A stretch of 64,000 bases of DNA, from the NCBI RefSeq assembly GCF_028867935.1, contig NZ_JAPQNS010000013.1, positions 124,001 to 188,000 of the forward strand. Reading direction: 5' to 3'. This stretch comes from Flavobacterium sp. SUN052. Its GTDB lineage: Bacteria; Bacteroidota; Bacteroidia; Flavobacteriales; Flavobacteriaceae. Shown here piece by piece: positions 48,684 to 57,640 of the stretch. The first letter of the stretch is position 1. Each line of letters starts with the position of its first letter. Both the position numbers and the translations under genes were made by a program. The notes below the pieces were generated by a model, which was given only the letters and a program-made list of their open reading frames with translations, was not told the DNA's origin and did not search any database.

Positions 48684-49673
48684 TTATAGACCCAGCTTTC
48701 CCGAAGCATTGTGCTTGCGAATGTTGCGACGACGATCATACCGTTGGATCATGGTCGTGGTCCGGTGTTTGGTCTGGTTCATCACCTCCAGATCATCGGC
48801 CCCATTCGCTTTAGCCACCGTTACAAAACTAGCCCGTAGTGAGTGGGCCGTGTAGTGCTCGCCCAGGTGTTTTTGAACCAATACATTGACCCACTCGTCC
48901 GATAAGCGCTTGTCGGTCAGCCGTTCCCCTTTGCGAATCCGCACAAACAAGGGGCCTGTCTGCCGATCCAACAGCGACAACCAGGCTTGCAGGGTATGGA
49001 TGGGACAGTAATCCTCGTCCTGACCATAAGACACGGCTTTTTCTTCCACCTCGCCAAATTGGTTGGTTTTGGACCGGTCTAGCCGGATGATCATACCCGC
49101 GTCATCAATCAACAGATTTTCGATGTTGAGCTGGGCCAGTTCACTCCGACGAAAGGCCCCGGTAAAGCCCAGCAATAGAATCGCCCGATTCCGGAGACCC
49201 GTGGGCGTGGTGGGTAGTGAATCCAGCGCCTTGCGCAACTCTTTGATTGAAAAGTCAGGGGCCTGTTTCTGGCGGGCCGTCTTCTTCAGTTTGAAGCCCT
49301 TCATAAAAACTTTGAACTGCTCATTGGTGGTGGGTGATTCCAGTTCGTTCAGTCGGTGGTACTTGGCCAGAGTGGCCAGGTGTCGCTGCACGGTAAAGTA
49401 GCTACGCTGGCGGCCTAAGTAGGTGACGTACTCCACCAAGATCACGGGTGAGAGCGGCAGCAGTGGGTATTGATTCTCCTGACACCAGGCCTGGTACTGT
49501 TTCAGATCGGTGTTATACGCGCGGACGGAGTTGGGTGCTCCCTGCCTTCCCAATCGGACATATTCACGGGCTTCTTCGTGGAGTTGTTCATCGATGCGCA
49601 GCGCCAGTCGGTTGGCGTCGGCCGGGGAGGTAATGATCTGGATGGGTTGACGGGCGCTTTCCATAGGGTACAT
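48684..49673 (-). CDS. Tyrosine-type site-specific recombinase
   Basis: 329 residues with an N-terminal SAM-like domain (SVRAYNTDLKQYQAWCQ) and a catalytic domain with Arg in GFTGAFRRSELAQL, HxxR as HSLRASF, a His in NQTKHRTTTM and the nucleophile Tyr in IQRYDRR. Such enzymes integrate, excise or invert DNA. It is the only apparently intact recombinase inside the inverted-repeat-bounded segment. Its upstream region holds a 58-bp palindrome. Confidence 0.92.
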   Translation of the reverse strand: MYPMESARQPIQIITSPADANRLALRIDEQLHEEAREYVRLGRQGAPNSVRAYNTDLKQYQAWCQENQYPLLPLSPVILVEYVTYLGRQRSYFTVQRHLATLAKYHRLNELESPTTNEQFKVFMKGFKLKKTARQKQAPDFSIKELRKALDSLPTTPTGLRNRAILLLGFTGAFRRSELAQLNIENLLIDDAGMIIRLDRSKTNQFGEVEEKAVSYGQDEDYCPIHTLQAWLSLLDRQTGPLFVRIRKGERLTDKRLSDEWVNVLVQKHLGEHYTAHSLRASFVTVAKANGADDLEVMNQTKHRTTTMIQRYDRRRNIRKHNASGKLGL

Positions 49674-50045
49674 GAACTCAAAATGGGTTAATGCTCGAAT
49701 CGTGACTTATTGGCTAATTAACGTTGAATCTTTAGAAAAAAGAGAATCAATTGGGGGATAAAAGACAAAGATAGGATTACTCGTGATAATTAAACCTTAT
49801 CAAGAATAACGAACTATATAGTTGAATCGTCATTCAGATTTGACAGAATTCCTTTTTCGAATAGCAACATATCGTGGAACATGTTTCACGATATGTTGCT
49901 ATTCGAAAAACCAATCAGGGCCGTCATTCAACTTTATTTGGACGAGCCATCAACCTCTTTAGAATCGCAGCTTACCTTGCCATCACTTTGATGGCTGAGC
50001 TCGACATTGATGGCAGCTGTTTTACAGTATACGGAAATCAAAATC
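49674..50045. other. Divergent region with palindrome
   Basis: The gap between the leftward integrase and the rightward CPBP gene contains promoters for both and the 58-bp palindrome at 49853-49910. I see no gene in it. Confidence 0.4.
49853..49910. repeat. 58-bp near-perfect palindrome
   Basis: Arms of 24 bp (49853-49876, tttttcgaatagcaacatat..., and 49887-49910) match perfectly. The 10-bp centre gaacatgttt pairs except at its outermost base pair. T-runs lie outside on the left and A-runs on the right, the opposite of a terminator. It lies 180 bp upstream of the tyrosine recombinase, so it could be a recombination or operator site. Confidence 0.85.
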
Positions 50046-50756
50046 ATGAATGACTATCTAGTACTATCGATTGCTTTCTTATGTATCGGCGTATGCTTGG
50101 TTGGGTTAAGCAGAATGCGACTCATTCATGATAAATTTTATGTTCCCGTATTTTTAAGCAGTTTCATTTTCATCGGATTTTACAGTGTTACTGGTTTACG
50201 CGAATTCGTCATTCCATTCCTGGGCTTTCATGACGAAATAAATAGATTACTATTCTTCGATTTTGGAAATGGGCTTCTTGGTTTATTGCCTTTAGCCCTG
50301 GCCATTCTTGTGATTGGGAAATATCTCTTAAAAATGGATTACAGGGAGCAATGGAGTGGGACTACTGCTTATAATCTTCCTTCTTTAACGTACGGCATTA
50401 TTGCAGGAACAGTATTAGCTGCTATTCCATTACTCCTTGTGGCCTCAATGGGACAAAAGTTTAGTTTTAAAATCGATGTGTATCGATACGGAATCAATTG
50501 TGTTACTAACCTGTATGAAGAAATAATTTGTCGAGGTTTGCTATTAGCCAGTTGTGTGAAATATTGGAATAGAGCCTCGGCAGTCATTTGGACGTCGGTG
50601 GTGTTCGGCTTGGCGCACGGATTAACGGAAAAGAGTATTGCTATTGCTTTGGGGGCTGGTCTGATGGCTTGGGCCGTACTAAAGGCAAAAAGTTTGTGGG
50701 CCGGTTGGACAAGCCATCAACTGACCGACATGATTGTCGATACTTTTTTAGCCTAA
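50046..50756 (+). CDS. CPBP-family intramembrane metalloprotease
   Basis: About 236 residues from ATG 50046 (MNDYLVLSIAF), with six to eight membrane helices. The CPBP (Abi) motifs are present: EEIICRG near residue 170, GLAHGLTEK and a late WTSHQLTDMIVD, giving Glu-Glu, His and His/Asp catalytic positions. Bacterial members process membrane proteins or bacteriocin-related peptides and can confer self-immunity. It is placed between a recombinase and the right repeat, possibly as cargo. Confidence 0.85.
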   Translation: MNDYLVLSIAFLCIGVCLVGLSRMRLIHDKFYVPVFLSSFIFIGFYSVTGLREFVIPFLGFHDEINRLLFFDFGNGLLGLLPLALAILVIGKYLLKMDYREQWSGTTAYNLPSLTYGIIAGTVLAAIPLLLVASMGQKFSFKIDVYRYGINCVTNLYEEIICRGLLLASCVKYWNRASAVIWTSVVFGLAHGLTEKSIAIALGAGLMAWAVLKAKSLWAGWTSHQLTDMIVDTFLA

Positions 50757-50974
50757 CTTGCTCGTGCTGCTGAATAACAGGCAAATTCGTTGGAAAAGTA
50801 GTTGACTTTTGAACCGTTTCTTGAACTGGATTCGGTTGGCGAATTCATCTGATGCTATTTTTTGGCATCGCTCAGGGGTAATCAGACTTGTCAAACTCAC
50901 CATTTTAGCTCACCAACTGAATTGGCCAACCGTATCGAGTTTGAATCAGAACCTCATTTGCCGATTTACACAGG

Positions 50975-51325
50975 CTAATTAGGGAAGCGGTTTTTGCGCT
51001 CATTATACCGATCGAGTGCTTCGTCAGTAACCCCCGCGTTTTTCAGCTCAGCCAGTAGCCAGGTGTCTCGGTCCCCGACGGCTTCGGCTTTCGCTTCGAA
51101 CGTTAGTTCCGCCTGTACCCACTCTGAGGAGCGCCCCAGGCATTGGGCCTGCTCGATGATAGCCACAAAAATGGCGGACGTTCGATCTACATTATCAATA
51201 ATGGTAGTGAGTCCGACTGTAGTCCTCAAGTAATCGGTATAAGTGAGTCGTTGATTGGGCAGTTCGACTCGGGCCCAGTCGTAGGCCAGTTGCCGAGCTA
51301 GTTTCATCGACTTGTCTTCATTCAT
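50975..51325 (-). CDS. Hypothetical small acidic protein
   Basis: 116 residues, helical and charged, no membrane segment (MKLARQLAYDWARVELPNQR; ELKNAGVTDEALDRYNERKN). No family recognised. It starts 43 bp downstream of repeat copy B, just as the serine recombinase frame starts just downstream of copy A, so the repeat may drive or regulate both. Confidence 0.55.
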   Translation of the reverse strand: MNEDKSMKLARQLAYDWARVELPNQRLTYTDYLRTTVGLTTIIDNVDRTSAIFVAIIEQAQCLGRSSEWVQAELTFEAKAEAVGDRDTWLLAELKNAGVTDEALDRYNERKNRFPN

Positions 51326-51368
51326 GGGTGTTGGTGTCTAGGGGGTCAAATATACCCGAAAGTCCCCT

Positions 51369-51442
51369 ATTTTACATGTCGTAAACGACCGTTTAAGGTG
51401 TGTAAAATCCACAAAATACCACATTACGCGACCTAAATGGGC
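51369..51442 (-). repeat. Inverted flanking repeat, copy B
   Basis: Read on the minus strand it gives gcccatttaggtcg, tgtggtattttgtggatttt, a ttaaacggtcgttta core and atgtaaaat, matching copy A at 26175-26252. Copy B has the better-preserved centre: attttaca, an aaacg-gt-cgttt dyad, and tgtaaaat. The two copies point toward each other across about 25 kb. Confidence 0.7.
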
Positions 51443-51586
51443 CGGGCGTGATTCGTGCCACCGGCAGAAACGGGAACCATAAAAGAGGTTAAGATTTGTG
51501 ACAACAACCAAATTTGTTCAATTACACTGTATATCGTCAAGCGAGTGATCCGATGGCTGTTCAAAGGTCGGGGGCTTATAAAAGAT

Positions 51587-52138
51587 TCAGTTCGGCCTAT
51601 CAAGAAAAGCGTATTTTACTCTTGCCATCGGTGTTTCGCCTCTAAGAGCTTGGTCCGAAATAATATAAAGCTCATAAACACCATTAATTGACTCTTGTGA
51701 ATCATTATATGTAATTACATTTTGCGACACAAATCTGGCGACATACCCTGTTTGTGCTCCAGTAGCTAGCAACTCAAATCTCAATCCATACTTTGGGCCA
51801 ACTGCAAGTGGAAATACTTCTTGTGACATAGATGGTCCAATCTTAGCCCACAATGCTCTTGTTGGATAAGAGATTGCATGACCATTGACTTCAGCAATTA
51901 CACGAACCGAATTAAGCTCATCTCTAAACCCATCTACTTCCACATTAATAATCTTGAGCCAGTGCTGCGAGTTTTCCTTAAGAGGCGGGTCAGGCTTAAA
52001 GAGGCCTTGCCCAATAATAGCCAAGAGTATACCTGAAACGGCTGAAATAATGGCAATAGCAATACCTTGCCGAGAGTTGATCTGAGCAATTTTTATTCCT
52101 TCAGAATCCTTCGCCTTTTGATCAGTAGTGTCCTTCAT
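51587..52138 (-). CDS. Hypothetical single-span membrane protein
   Basis: 183 residues: a short charged cytoplasmic N-terminus, one membrane helix (IAIAIISAVSGILLAIIGQG, ~residues 26-46), then a beta-rich domain of ~130 residues (WLKIINVEVDGFRDELNSVR...). No family recognised. The start codon is embedded in a 10-bp hairpin. It lies at the edge of the defence island. Confidence 0.6.
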   Translation of the reverse strand: MKDTTDQKAKDSEGIKIAQINSRQGIAIAIISAVSGILLAIIGQGLFKPDPPLKENSQHWLKIINVEVDGFRDELNSVRVIAEVNGHAISYPTRALWAKIGPSMSQEVFPLAVGPKYGLRFELLATGAQTGYVARFVSQNVITYNDSQESINGVYELYIISDQALRGETPMARVKYAFLDRPN

Positions 52139-52167
52139 TATTGCTTTATCTGCTTTTAAGCAATAAT
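52137..52167 (-). promoter_or_regulatory. Hairpin overlapping a start codon
   Basis: attattgctt (52137-52146) and aagcaataat (52158-52167) form a perfect 10-bp stem. In the leftward mRNA the AU of the AUG is paired, so it could limit translation of the membrane protein gene. Confidence 0.45.
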
Positions 52168-52514
52168 AATCAATATTTTAAACATGGGTAAATTCATATT
52201 GGGGTTCTTTCAGCATCTAGACAAAGAATTACGCTAAGGAAATTCGATGTTAAATTCTGCTGATTTTCAATTGTTTACAAAAACGAACGTTTTCGTGAAC
52301 GGTTTATGTGGCATTTGAAAATAAATAAAAAGCTGACTAACAGAAGGTTGTAAGTTCATTTTAAGTAACGAGCAGTTTTTAAATAGACGAATTAAGTAAT
52401 CTATTTAGGACGTCTATGACTGGCGAGTATATGTTACATATGAAAAACACTCGTTCATGTTGCTGTCGGGACTAAAATTGATTTGGTAAGCAGGCTACAA
52501 ACCTTTATGGTTCA
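52168..52514. other. Intergenic region, no gene seen
   Basis: AT-rich sequence with a near-palindrome aaaacgaacgtttt around 52280. It should hold the promoter of the leftward membrane protein gene. Nothing else was recognised. Confidence 0.35.
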
Positions 52515-53753
52515 TTATACTCGTCCCTCGGCTTCCTTATCGAAATGAAATATCATCACTTCGACAGCAACATGCTTTTGATCGTCTTGAGGCAACTTAA
52601 ACGTGAACTGAAGAAACCGATCACCACGGATACCGACGAATCTGACGACTGAGGGATGGCTTAGCGTAGTCTGCTTTACGGCTTCAATCACGGTCGACAG
52701 GCTGACGCTTTTAACAAACACAAGTAATGCAGTCTTCGAGTCATCCCACGTTAAGTACTCCAATAGTTGTGAAACTGCCTCGAGATAATGCTTCGCTCCT
52801 TTCCACACTTTGCATTCACCGACGAATAGGTTTGTACCATCTGTATTTTTGAGCAAAATATCTGTTTTGCCACTGCGATTAAATGTCTCGCCAGTAACTG
52901 TTCCTCCTGTAAACGCCACCTCCAATTGCATCAAAAAGAGGTCACGTAACGCTTCTTCATCTTTACCAACGTATAGCGAAGGCTTACGTTCTGCCGATAA
53001 ACCAAAGCGCGTCAAACATTCAATTATATCCTGATATGCCTTCACATCGACGGTTGGGTCTGGTGAGTAAGATTTAGCAGTCACAGTCGGCCTGTGAATG
53101 GCCGGACGCTTTTCAATCTTCGGAACGCTATATGTTCTGGGCGCATTCGGGTTTTGGGCTACATTGATGGCTGCGAAAAAGCTATTCTCCTTAATATAGT
53201 CATCCTTAAGTTCGCTAAACTTACGGCTAACACGGGCAGGTAGTTCAGCATTGAACGAAGCAACGTTATTATTAATAGCCTCGACGTGGCTTCTCAATGC
53301 GTGCAAGGCGCTGTTCTTCTCACGATTAAATTCCTCAGGATCTCTTGATTGGATGGTAAACTGAAACGTTATTTTGCTGCCCGATATGGCAAACTCAGGT
53401 CGTCCCCCAAGACTAAAAACCGTTGGCAGAATACCCCACAGCTCCGTTGAACCGTTAACTTGGCAAGCAATACTACACTCCCAGTAAAATCGGCTCCGCC
53501 AAAATCGACTTCGGTCTTCCTCATCAATTTTATGTTCTTTTTGTCTTGGAGGTTGAATCTCCATCGACTCCTCATGTAGTTGCAACGGTTCAAACCGAAA
53601 TTTCTCAAACAGGTACGTCCGGTACTCTGCCTCGTTGACATTTAGAATGTAGTCTTTAGGCTGCTGCTTTATTTCTTGCTTCAAATTTTCGTTTCGCTCT
53701 TCCGAAAACTCGAACCAGCCTTTATAACGGGTTGATCTGTTTGAAACAAACAT
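52515..53753 (-). CDS. PD-(D/E)XK nuclease-like defence protein
   Basis: 412 residues. The N-terminal ~230 residues are unassigned, with a central helical part. The C-terminal domain (~255-410) shows a restriction-endonuclease-like core: Glu in LFLMQLEVAF, Asp298 in SGKTDILL and Glu313/Lys315 in VGECKVWKG, followed by EAVSQLLEYLTW. This arrangement is common in phage-defence and repair nucleases. It stands upstream of no partner on its strand; a hairpin lies 25 bp before its start. It is probably a single-gene or accessory defence factor. Confidence 0.62.
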   Translation of the reverse strand: MFVSNRSTRYKGWFEFSEERNENLKQEIKQQPKDYILNVNEAEYRTYLFEKFRFEPLQLHEESMEIQPPRQKEHKIDEEDRSRFWRSRFYWECSIACQVNGSTELWGILPTVFSLGGRPEFAISGSKITFQFTIQSRDPEEFNREKNSALHALRSHVEAINNNVASFNAELPARVSRKFSELKDDYIKENSFFAAINVAQNPNAPRTYSVPKIEKRPAIHRPTVTAKSYSPDPTVDVKAYQDIIECLTRFGLSAERKPSLYVGKDEEALRDLFLMQLEVAFTGGTVTGETFNRSGKTDILLKNTDGTNLFVGECKVWKGAKHYLEAVSQLLEYLTWDDSKTALLVFVKSVSLSTVIEAVKQTTLSHPSVVRFVGIRGDRFLQFTFKLPQDDQKHVAVEVMIFHFDKEAEGRV

Positions 53754-54058
53754 TGAATTTTGGGTTTAAGGGTTGGGTGCATTTGCCGTTGCATACCGCA
53801 ACAGCAAATGCACTATATATGCTGAATTTCATGTATAAGTACCTGATTATAGGTATTTGTGACCCCTCCATCAATTCAGAGGTTGCGATGGATGCCACTT
53901 AATCCTTGCCACCTTAATAGTAAAGTCCCTCGGTTAAAGTTGGTAGAATTTTCATCTTCATCTTGGATACTAGTATTTTTCGAGTCTTCTCTGCCGCTCT
54001 CTCGATTTGGGTAACGTTGGCTCATAAACCACCGATTTGGGTAACATTGTCGGCCTGC
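53754..54058. other. Intergenic region with hairpin and direct repeats
   Basis: A hairpin at 53778-53812 (tgcatttgc/gcaaatgca with inner gttgc/gcaac) lies before the nuclease gene. A 17-bp direct repeat cgatttgggtaac(g/a)ttg occurs at 54003-54019 and 54033-54049, just after the patatin stop. No gene seen. Confidence 0.5.
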
Positions 54059-55375
54059 TTAAGCCAGCTTGTAAAGCAATGACGGGCAGTACAAACGAAC
54101 TTGAATCTCGGTTAAGTTGGCTGCATGCCGAATTAGACAGTCTATTTGCCTAGTGCTTAACTTGGTTAAATTTGTCGAAACGCTTCTGGCTACTAATTTG
54201 TCTTGGTCAGCTACTTTTTCATTATTGATGTGATCATAGTCTATACTAGCTTGAAGTCGCTCTAACACATCCGCTTTATGTGTATCCAAATCTGAAAGCC
54301 ACCCCTCCGGAATCTGATGGGCTTCAATTAACCGAGTCGGAATTCGGCCAGCCTTTAATCCGTCGAAGAATCCCGATAAACATTTTTCAACATCCCAGCC
54401 CAGCGAAAGATAAGCAATCTCCTTTCGTTGACTTTTGGCAGCGTCAAACAGATGTTGAGCCATCTGGAAATTTTTAATTCGAGTCATGAACGTCTCTACA
54501 GTTCTTAGCAACAAGGCGAATGTGTTAGTGTAGTTACCTTCAAAAGGTATTCTGTTACCTGCGTCACTGGTAATAATAACATCACACTCGTATGAACTCC
54601 CTGGCTGAGAAAGCTTTTGAATGCCTTGGTTATCATAAACACCACCATCTACCAAGTAAGGGCGAACTTGGTCAAACTGTTCAGACCTTTGGAAAAACTC
54701 CCGATCAATACGTACCGGCGAGAAGGCAAATGGAACACAGCTCGAAGCCACTACCGCCCGGGCTAGCGGAAAATCATGATGATGAAAGCGGATCGGGTTT
54801 TGCTGATAGGCATAGAACGAGTCCTCCATTTTCTTTTTCGAAAAAGTAAAGGGGCGACAGGTCTGCAGATTAGTGGATGCAATGGCTAATATGGGCCGAT
54901 CAGGTAAACCGGAAAGGGTAACCCCCTTATAGAAGATAGCATTGTAAGCCCGCTCGATCTGGCGGCTTATCGGAAAGATTGAAAATTGGAATCGGATGAG
55001 GTAGTAGGCCCATAAAAATCCTATGAGTGCAGCTAGCCAGGATAAATCAGTTTGGAAGAAATAAACGATCAAACCAATGCCCCCGACTAAATATATCAAT
55101 GCCCGGAGAGCTGTCCAGGAAAAAATGACCGAACGGATAACGCTTTTGGTGGCGAGTTTTTGCTTCAAATCCTGTTCAAATTCCGCGAAATTTGCTTGGT
55201 TCAGACAGTAATAAGCACCCGTAATTGACCCGCCAGAAACGGTTGAGATTACATCAATTTGGGGCAAAATACCCAGTTCATGCAATTTTTTGAGTGTACC
55301 TAAGTGAAAAGCCGCTGCTCGGTAGCCTCCACCGGATAAAGCAAGTCCTACTCTTTTATTTGTGTGCATAGCCAA
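54059..55375 (-). CDS. Patatin-like phospholipase with membrane insertion
   Basis: 438 residues. Patatin motifs: oxyanion loop SGGGYRAAAF (14-23), nucleophile Ser47 in STVSGGS (first Gly of GxSxG replaced by Thr) and catalytic Asp243 in VDGGVYDNQG. Two or three membrane segments lie at about residues 87-135, inserted between the nucleophile and Asp parts, placing the lipase at the inner membrane. Patatins are effectors of CBASS and other anti-phage systems that kill by degrading membrane lipids. It is the last gene of a three-gene operon, 8 bp after the E2-E1-JAB gene, so it is the likely effector. Confidence 0.85.
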   Translation of the reverse strand: MAMHTNKRVGLALSGGGYRAAAFHLGTLKKLHELGILPQIDVISTVSGGSITGAYYCLNQANFAEFEQDLKQKLATKSVIRSVIFSWTALRALIYLVGGIGLIVYFFQTDLSWLAALIGFLWAYYLIRFQFSIFPISRQIERAYNAIFYKGVTLSGLPDRPILAIASTNLQTCRPFTFSKKKMEDSFYAYQQNPIRFHHHDFPLARAVVASSCVPFAFSPVRIDREFFQRSEQFDQVRPYLVDGGVYDNQGIQKLSQPGSSYECDVIITSDAGNRIPFEGNYTNTFALLLRTVETFMTRIKNFQMAQHLFDAAKSQRKEIAYLSLGWDVEKCLSGFFDGLKAGRIPTRLIEAHQIPEGWLSDLDTHKADVLERLQASIDYDHINNEKVADQDKLVARSVSTNLTKLSTRQIDCLIRHAANLTEIQVRLYCPSLLYKLA

Positions 55376-55383
55376 CGCTAAAT

Positions 55384-57639
55384 TTACTCGTGAACATAAA
55401 CTAGAAGTTCATCAGGTGTCACTATTAGGGCACAGGTTGGAATGGGAACAGTGCGGTTCAATTCCTTAAGCTCGGTAATGGTTTTTTCATCCTTTGTACT
55501 TAATCTTTTTAGATTCATGGGATGCGTATGCCATTCCCCTATGTAACCAATCACATCACCAGTCTTTTGCTTGATCTCATCAATTTCAGCTGGTAAACTA
55601 TTAGCACCCCGAACAAACTCGCAACATGTTCCATGGCTGCCTTGCGGCTCAGCTATAATGTCGAAGATGTGGATCGTTTTAGTTTTATAATTAGCTATAC
55701 CAATCAGTACCCCCCCTGTTTCTTTAGGTGCTTGCTGCTCACTTTTCTCAAAAAGCAATTCTTTAATGCCACCCATCAGTCGCACCTGCCATTCGCTACC
55801 GGCTTTACAGGTCAATATGTCAAATGCCTGCACTTCAAAGTATTCTGTATTGATGTCTGGAAACCCTTTTGTTTCGTCCAGACTTGACATTGCCAATATT
55901 CCTGACATCTCTTGGCTCTCCCGAGTTGCCGCTGTCGCTAATATTCTTGAAAACACGCTGGCATGAAAACCCAGCGTATCATCCGCCATCACAGATGTTG
56001 TCGAACTACAACCTAGTCCCACATTTAAATGGGTAACTTCCCGTTGTGCATCGTTCATTCTCCAGGTCCGGAGTTGTTCGTTCGTGGTAGCATAAAAACA
56101 GGCGAGGTTTACCAGATCGTCCATCCTTGGATTGCGGTTTTGCCCTTCCGCGTATAATAAGCCAAGGGCTCCTGCATCCGCAATTTCTGCCTTATAATAC
56201 CTGGCGTTTCTCGGCAGTTGCTTTGCTAATAGGAAGTTCATCACCTGCACACTCGCTGTGGTGTCGATGATTTGTTGGTACTCGTGAAATTCTCTGTCCA
56301 GAAAAATTGCACTGAATTCAAAAGTAGCTATGTTATTTGTGTTATCTGCCGGATAAAATTGTTCAATTACAGTGGCGAGCGCTTCTGCTTTATTCTGGCC
56401 CAACTGATCAGCAAATAATTCATGGCGGATCAAATTATGTGGCAGCATTTTGTTATCGTCACAAATGCCTATCTGGAGGTTTCCGCTTCTTGCATCATGA
56501 AGGATCAGCTTCGACCCAAGCGAGCCTGCACCTATATAAAGGGTAGCCATAGTTTGTCCCCTTGCGGATAAATAATTAGCCATGTCTTTACTAAATGGCT
56601 CAATGTGGTTTTGATTCTCCACTTTAGTGTTCTTATCGATAGCCGAAACACCTCCGGATGGTAAGGTGATCTTAAAATTTATAAACTCATAATACCCATT
56701 GTATCCGATTATTTTACTCGGACGTTTAATTGCAAAAATTATGGGTTGCCTACGCTTACGGATAGCTCCAAGGTTATCCAATTTCAAGAGCGCCTGATGT
56801 AGGTTGATCCCCCGCTTGTTAAAGAATGCTTTGAGCTGCCCATAATTTTCTGGCAGGGATGTCAAATACAGGTCGTCGGTCTCACCATCGGCGTCCCAAA
56901 AGACAAATGTAAACATCGGGTTAGCCTTATGATCCTCGCTTACTTGCTTGGGGAATCTTGCTATGGTACCATGTATTTTATTAAATAATATAAACGGGAC
57001 AGGCCCATATGTCTGGTAAGCAGAAATCTTTTCTGCTTTTAGAAGCTGCGCCCCGATAAACAGCGCCATAGGGAGTTCGGTAACAAATCGCTGATCCTTG
57101 GAGACGACCTCGTTGATTATATCGTACCGGTAAATATGCTTTGAACCAACATTTCTCTCTAACCGGGTGGGATCAAATTCATATCCATCTTCATTAAGCT
57201 GACCGGTTGCTGCCTTGTAAAGCCATTGCCCACCCACATCCAGAAAGTCCCTTAGTTTGATGGTTGCAAACCATTCATGAGGGCTATTACGTACCAGGCA
57301 TAGTTTAGCTGGCTCATTATCCTTTGTGAGATATAAATGCGAAAGTCGTTCACTAGGGAAGTCTTTTCTGTCACTGAGGATAAAGGGCGCGGTGTGTGGG
57401 TAATTATTGAGCGAAAGGAGAATCAACATAGGCTCTGCACTAACGATAGCAATACCATTAACTGCCCCCCTACTCGGTAACGATACTTCGTAAGTGACCG
57501 GTACGACCACATTCCATTGATCAAGAGTCAATACTTTGGGATCACAGATCCCAAAGTATTGACCGATTTCCTGTATTGCTGCCTGAACCTCAACTGACAA
57601 TTTACCTACATAGGTTTGTAAAGAACTACTATATAACAT
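55384..57639 (-). CDS. E2-E1-JAB fusion (ubiquitin-like conjugation and deconjugation enzyme)
   Basis: 751 residues in three modules. Residues ~30-150 resemble a prokaryotic E2: NNYPHTAPF, HLYL and catalytic Cys114 in AKLCLVRNSPHEW. Residues ~355-560 are an E1/ThiF adenylation domain with GAGSLGS (370-376), an IDTTAS segment and a candidate catalytic Cys544 (GLGCSSTT). Residues ~605-751 are a JAB/JAMM isopeptidase with Glu640, H704xH706, Ser714 and Asp717 (GEWHTHP...STKD). It should activate a C-terminus, conjugate it and cleave it again. It compares to Cap2 plus Cap3 of type II CBASS in one chain. It starts 1 bp after the stop of the MBL gene. Confidence 0.85.
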   Translation of the reverse strand: MLYSSSLQTYVGKLSVEVQAAIQEIGQYFGICDPKVLTLDQWNVVVPVTYEVSLPSRGAVNGIAIVSAEPMLILLSLNNYPHTAPFILSDRKDFPSERLSHLYLTKDNEPAKLCLVRNSPHEWFATIKLRDFLDVGGQWLYKAATGQLNEDGYEFDPTRLERNVGSKHIYRYDIINEVVSKDQRFVTELPMALFIGAQLLKAEKISAYQTYGPVPFILFNKIHGTIARFPKQVSEDHKANPMFTFVFWDADGETDDLYLTSLPENYGQLKAFFNKRGINLHQALLKLDNLGAIRKRRQPIIFAIKRPSKIIGYNGYYEFINFKITLPSGGVSAIDKNTKVENQNHIEPFSKDMANYLSARGQTMATLYIGAGSLGSKLILHDARSGNLQIGICDDNKMLPHNLIRHELFADQLGQNKAEALATVIEQFYPADNTNNIATFEFSAIFLDREFHEYQQIIDTTASVQVMNFLLAKQLPRNARYYKAEIADAGALGLLYAEGQNRNPRMDDLVNLACFYATTNEQLRTWRMNDAQREVTHLNVGLGCSSTTSVMADDTLGFHASVFSRILATAATRESQEMSGILAMSSLDETKGFPDINTEYFEVQAFDILTCKAGSEWQVRLMGGIKELLFEKSEQQAPKETGGVLIGIANYKTKTIHIFDIIAEPQGSHGTCCEFVRGANSLPAEIDEIKQKTGDVIGYIGEWHTHPMNLKRLSTKDEKTITELKELNRTVPIPTCALIVTPDELLVYVHE

Positions 57640-57640
57640 G

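Noticed and set aside
49853..49910. Palindrome as a transcription terminator
   Set aside because: The T-run precedes and the A-run follows the stem on both strands, the reverse of an intrinsic terminator.
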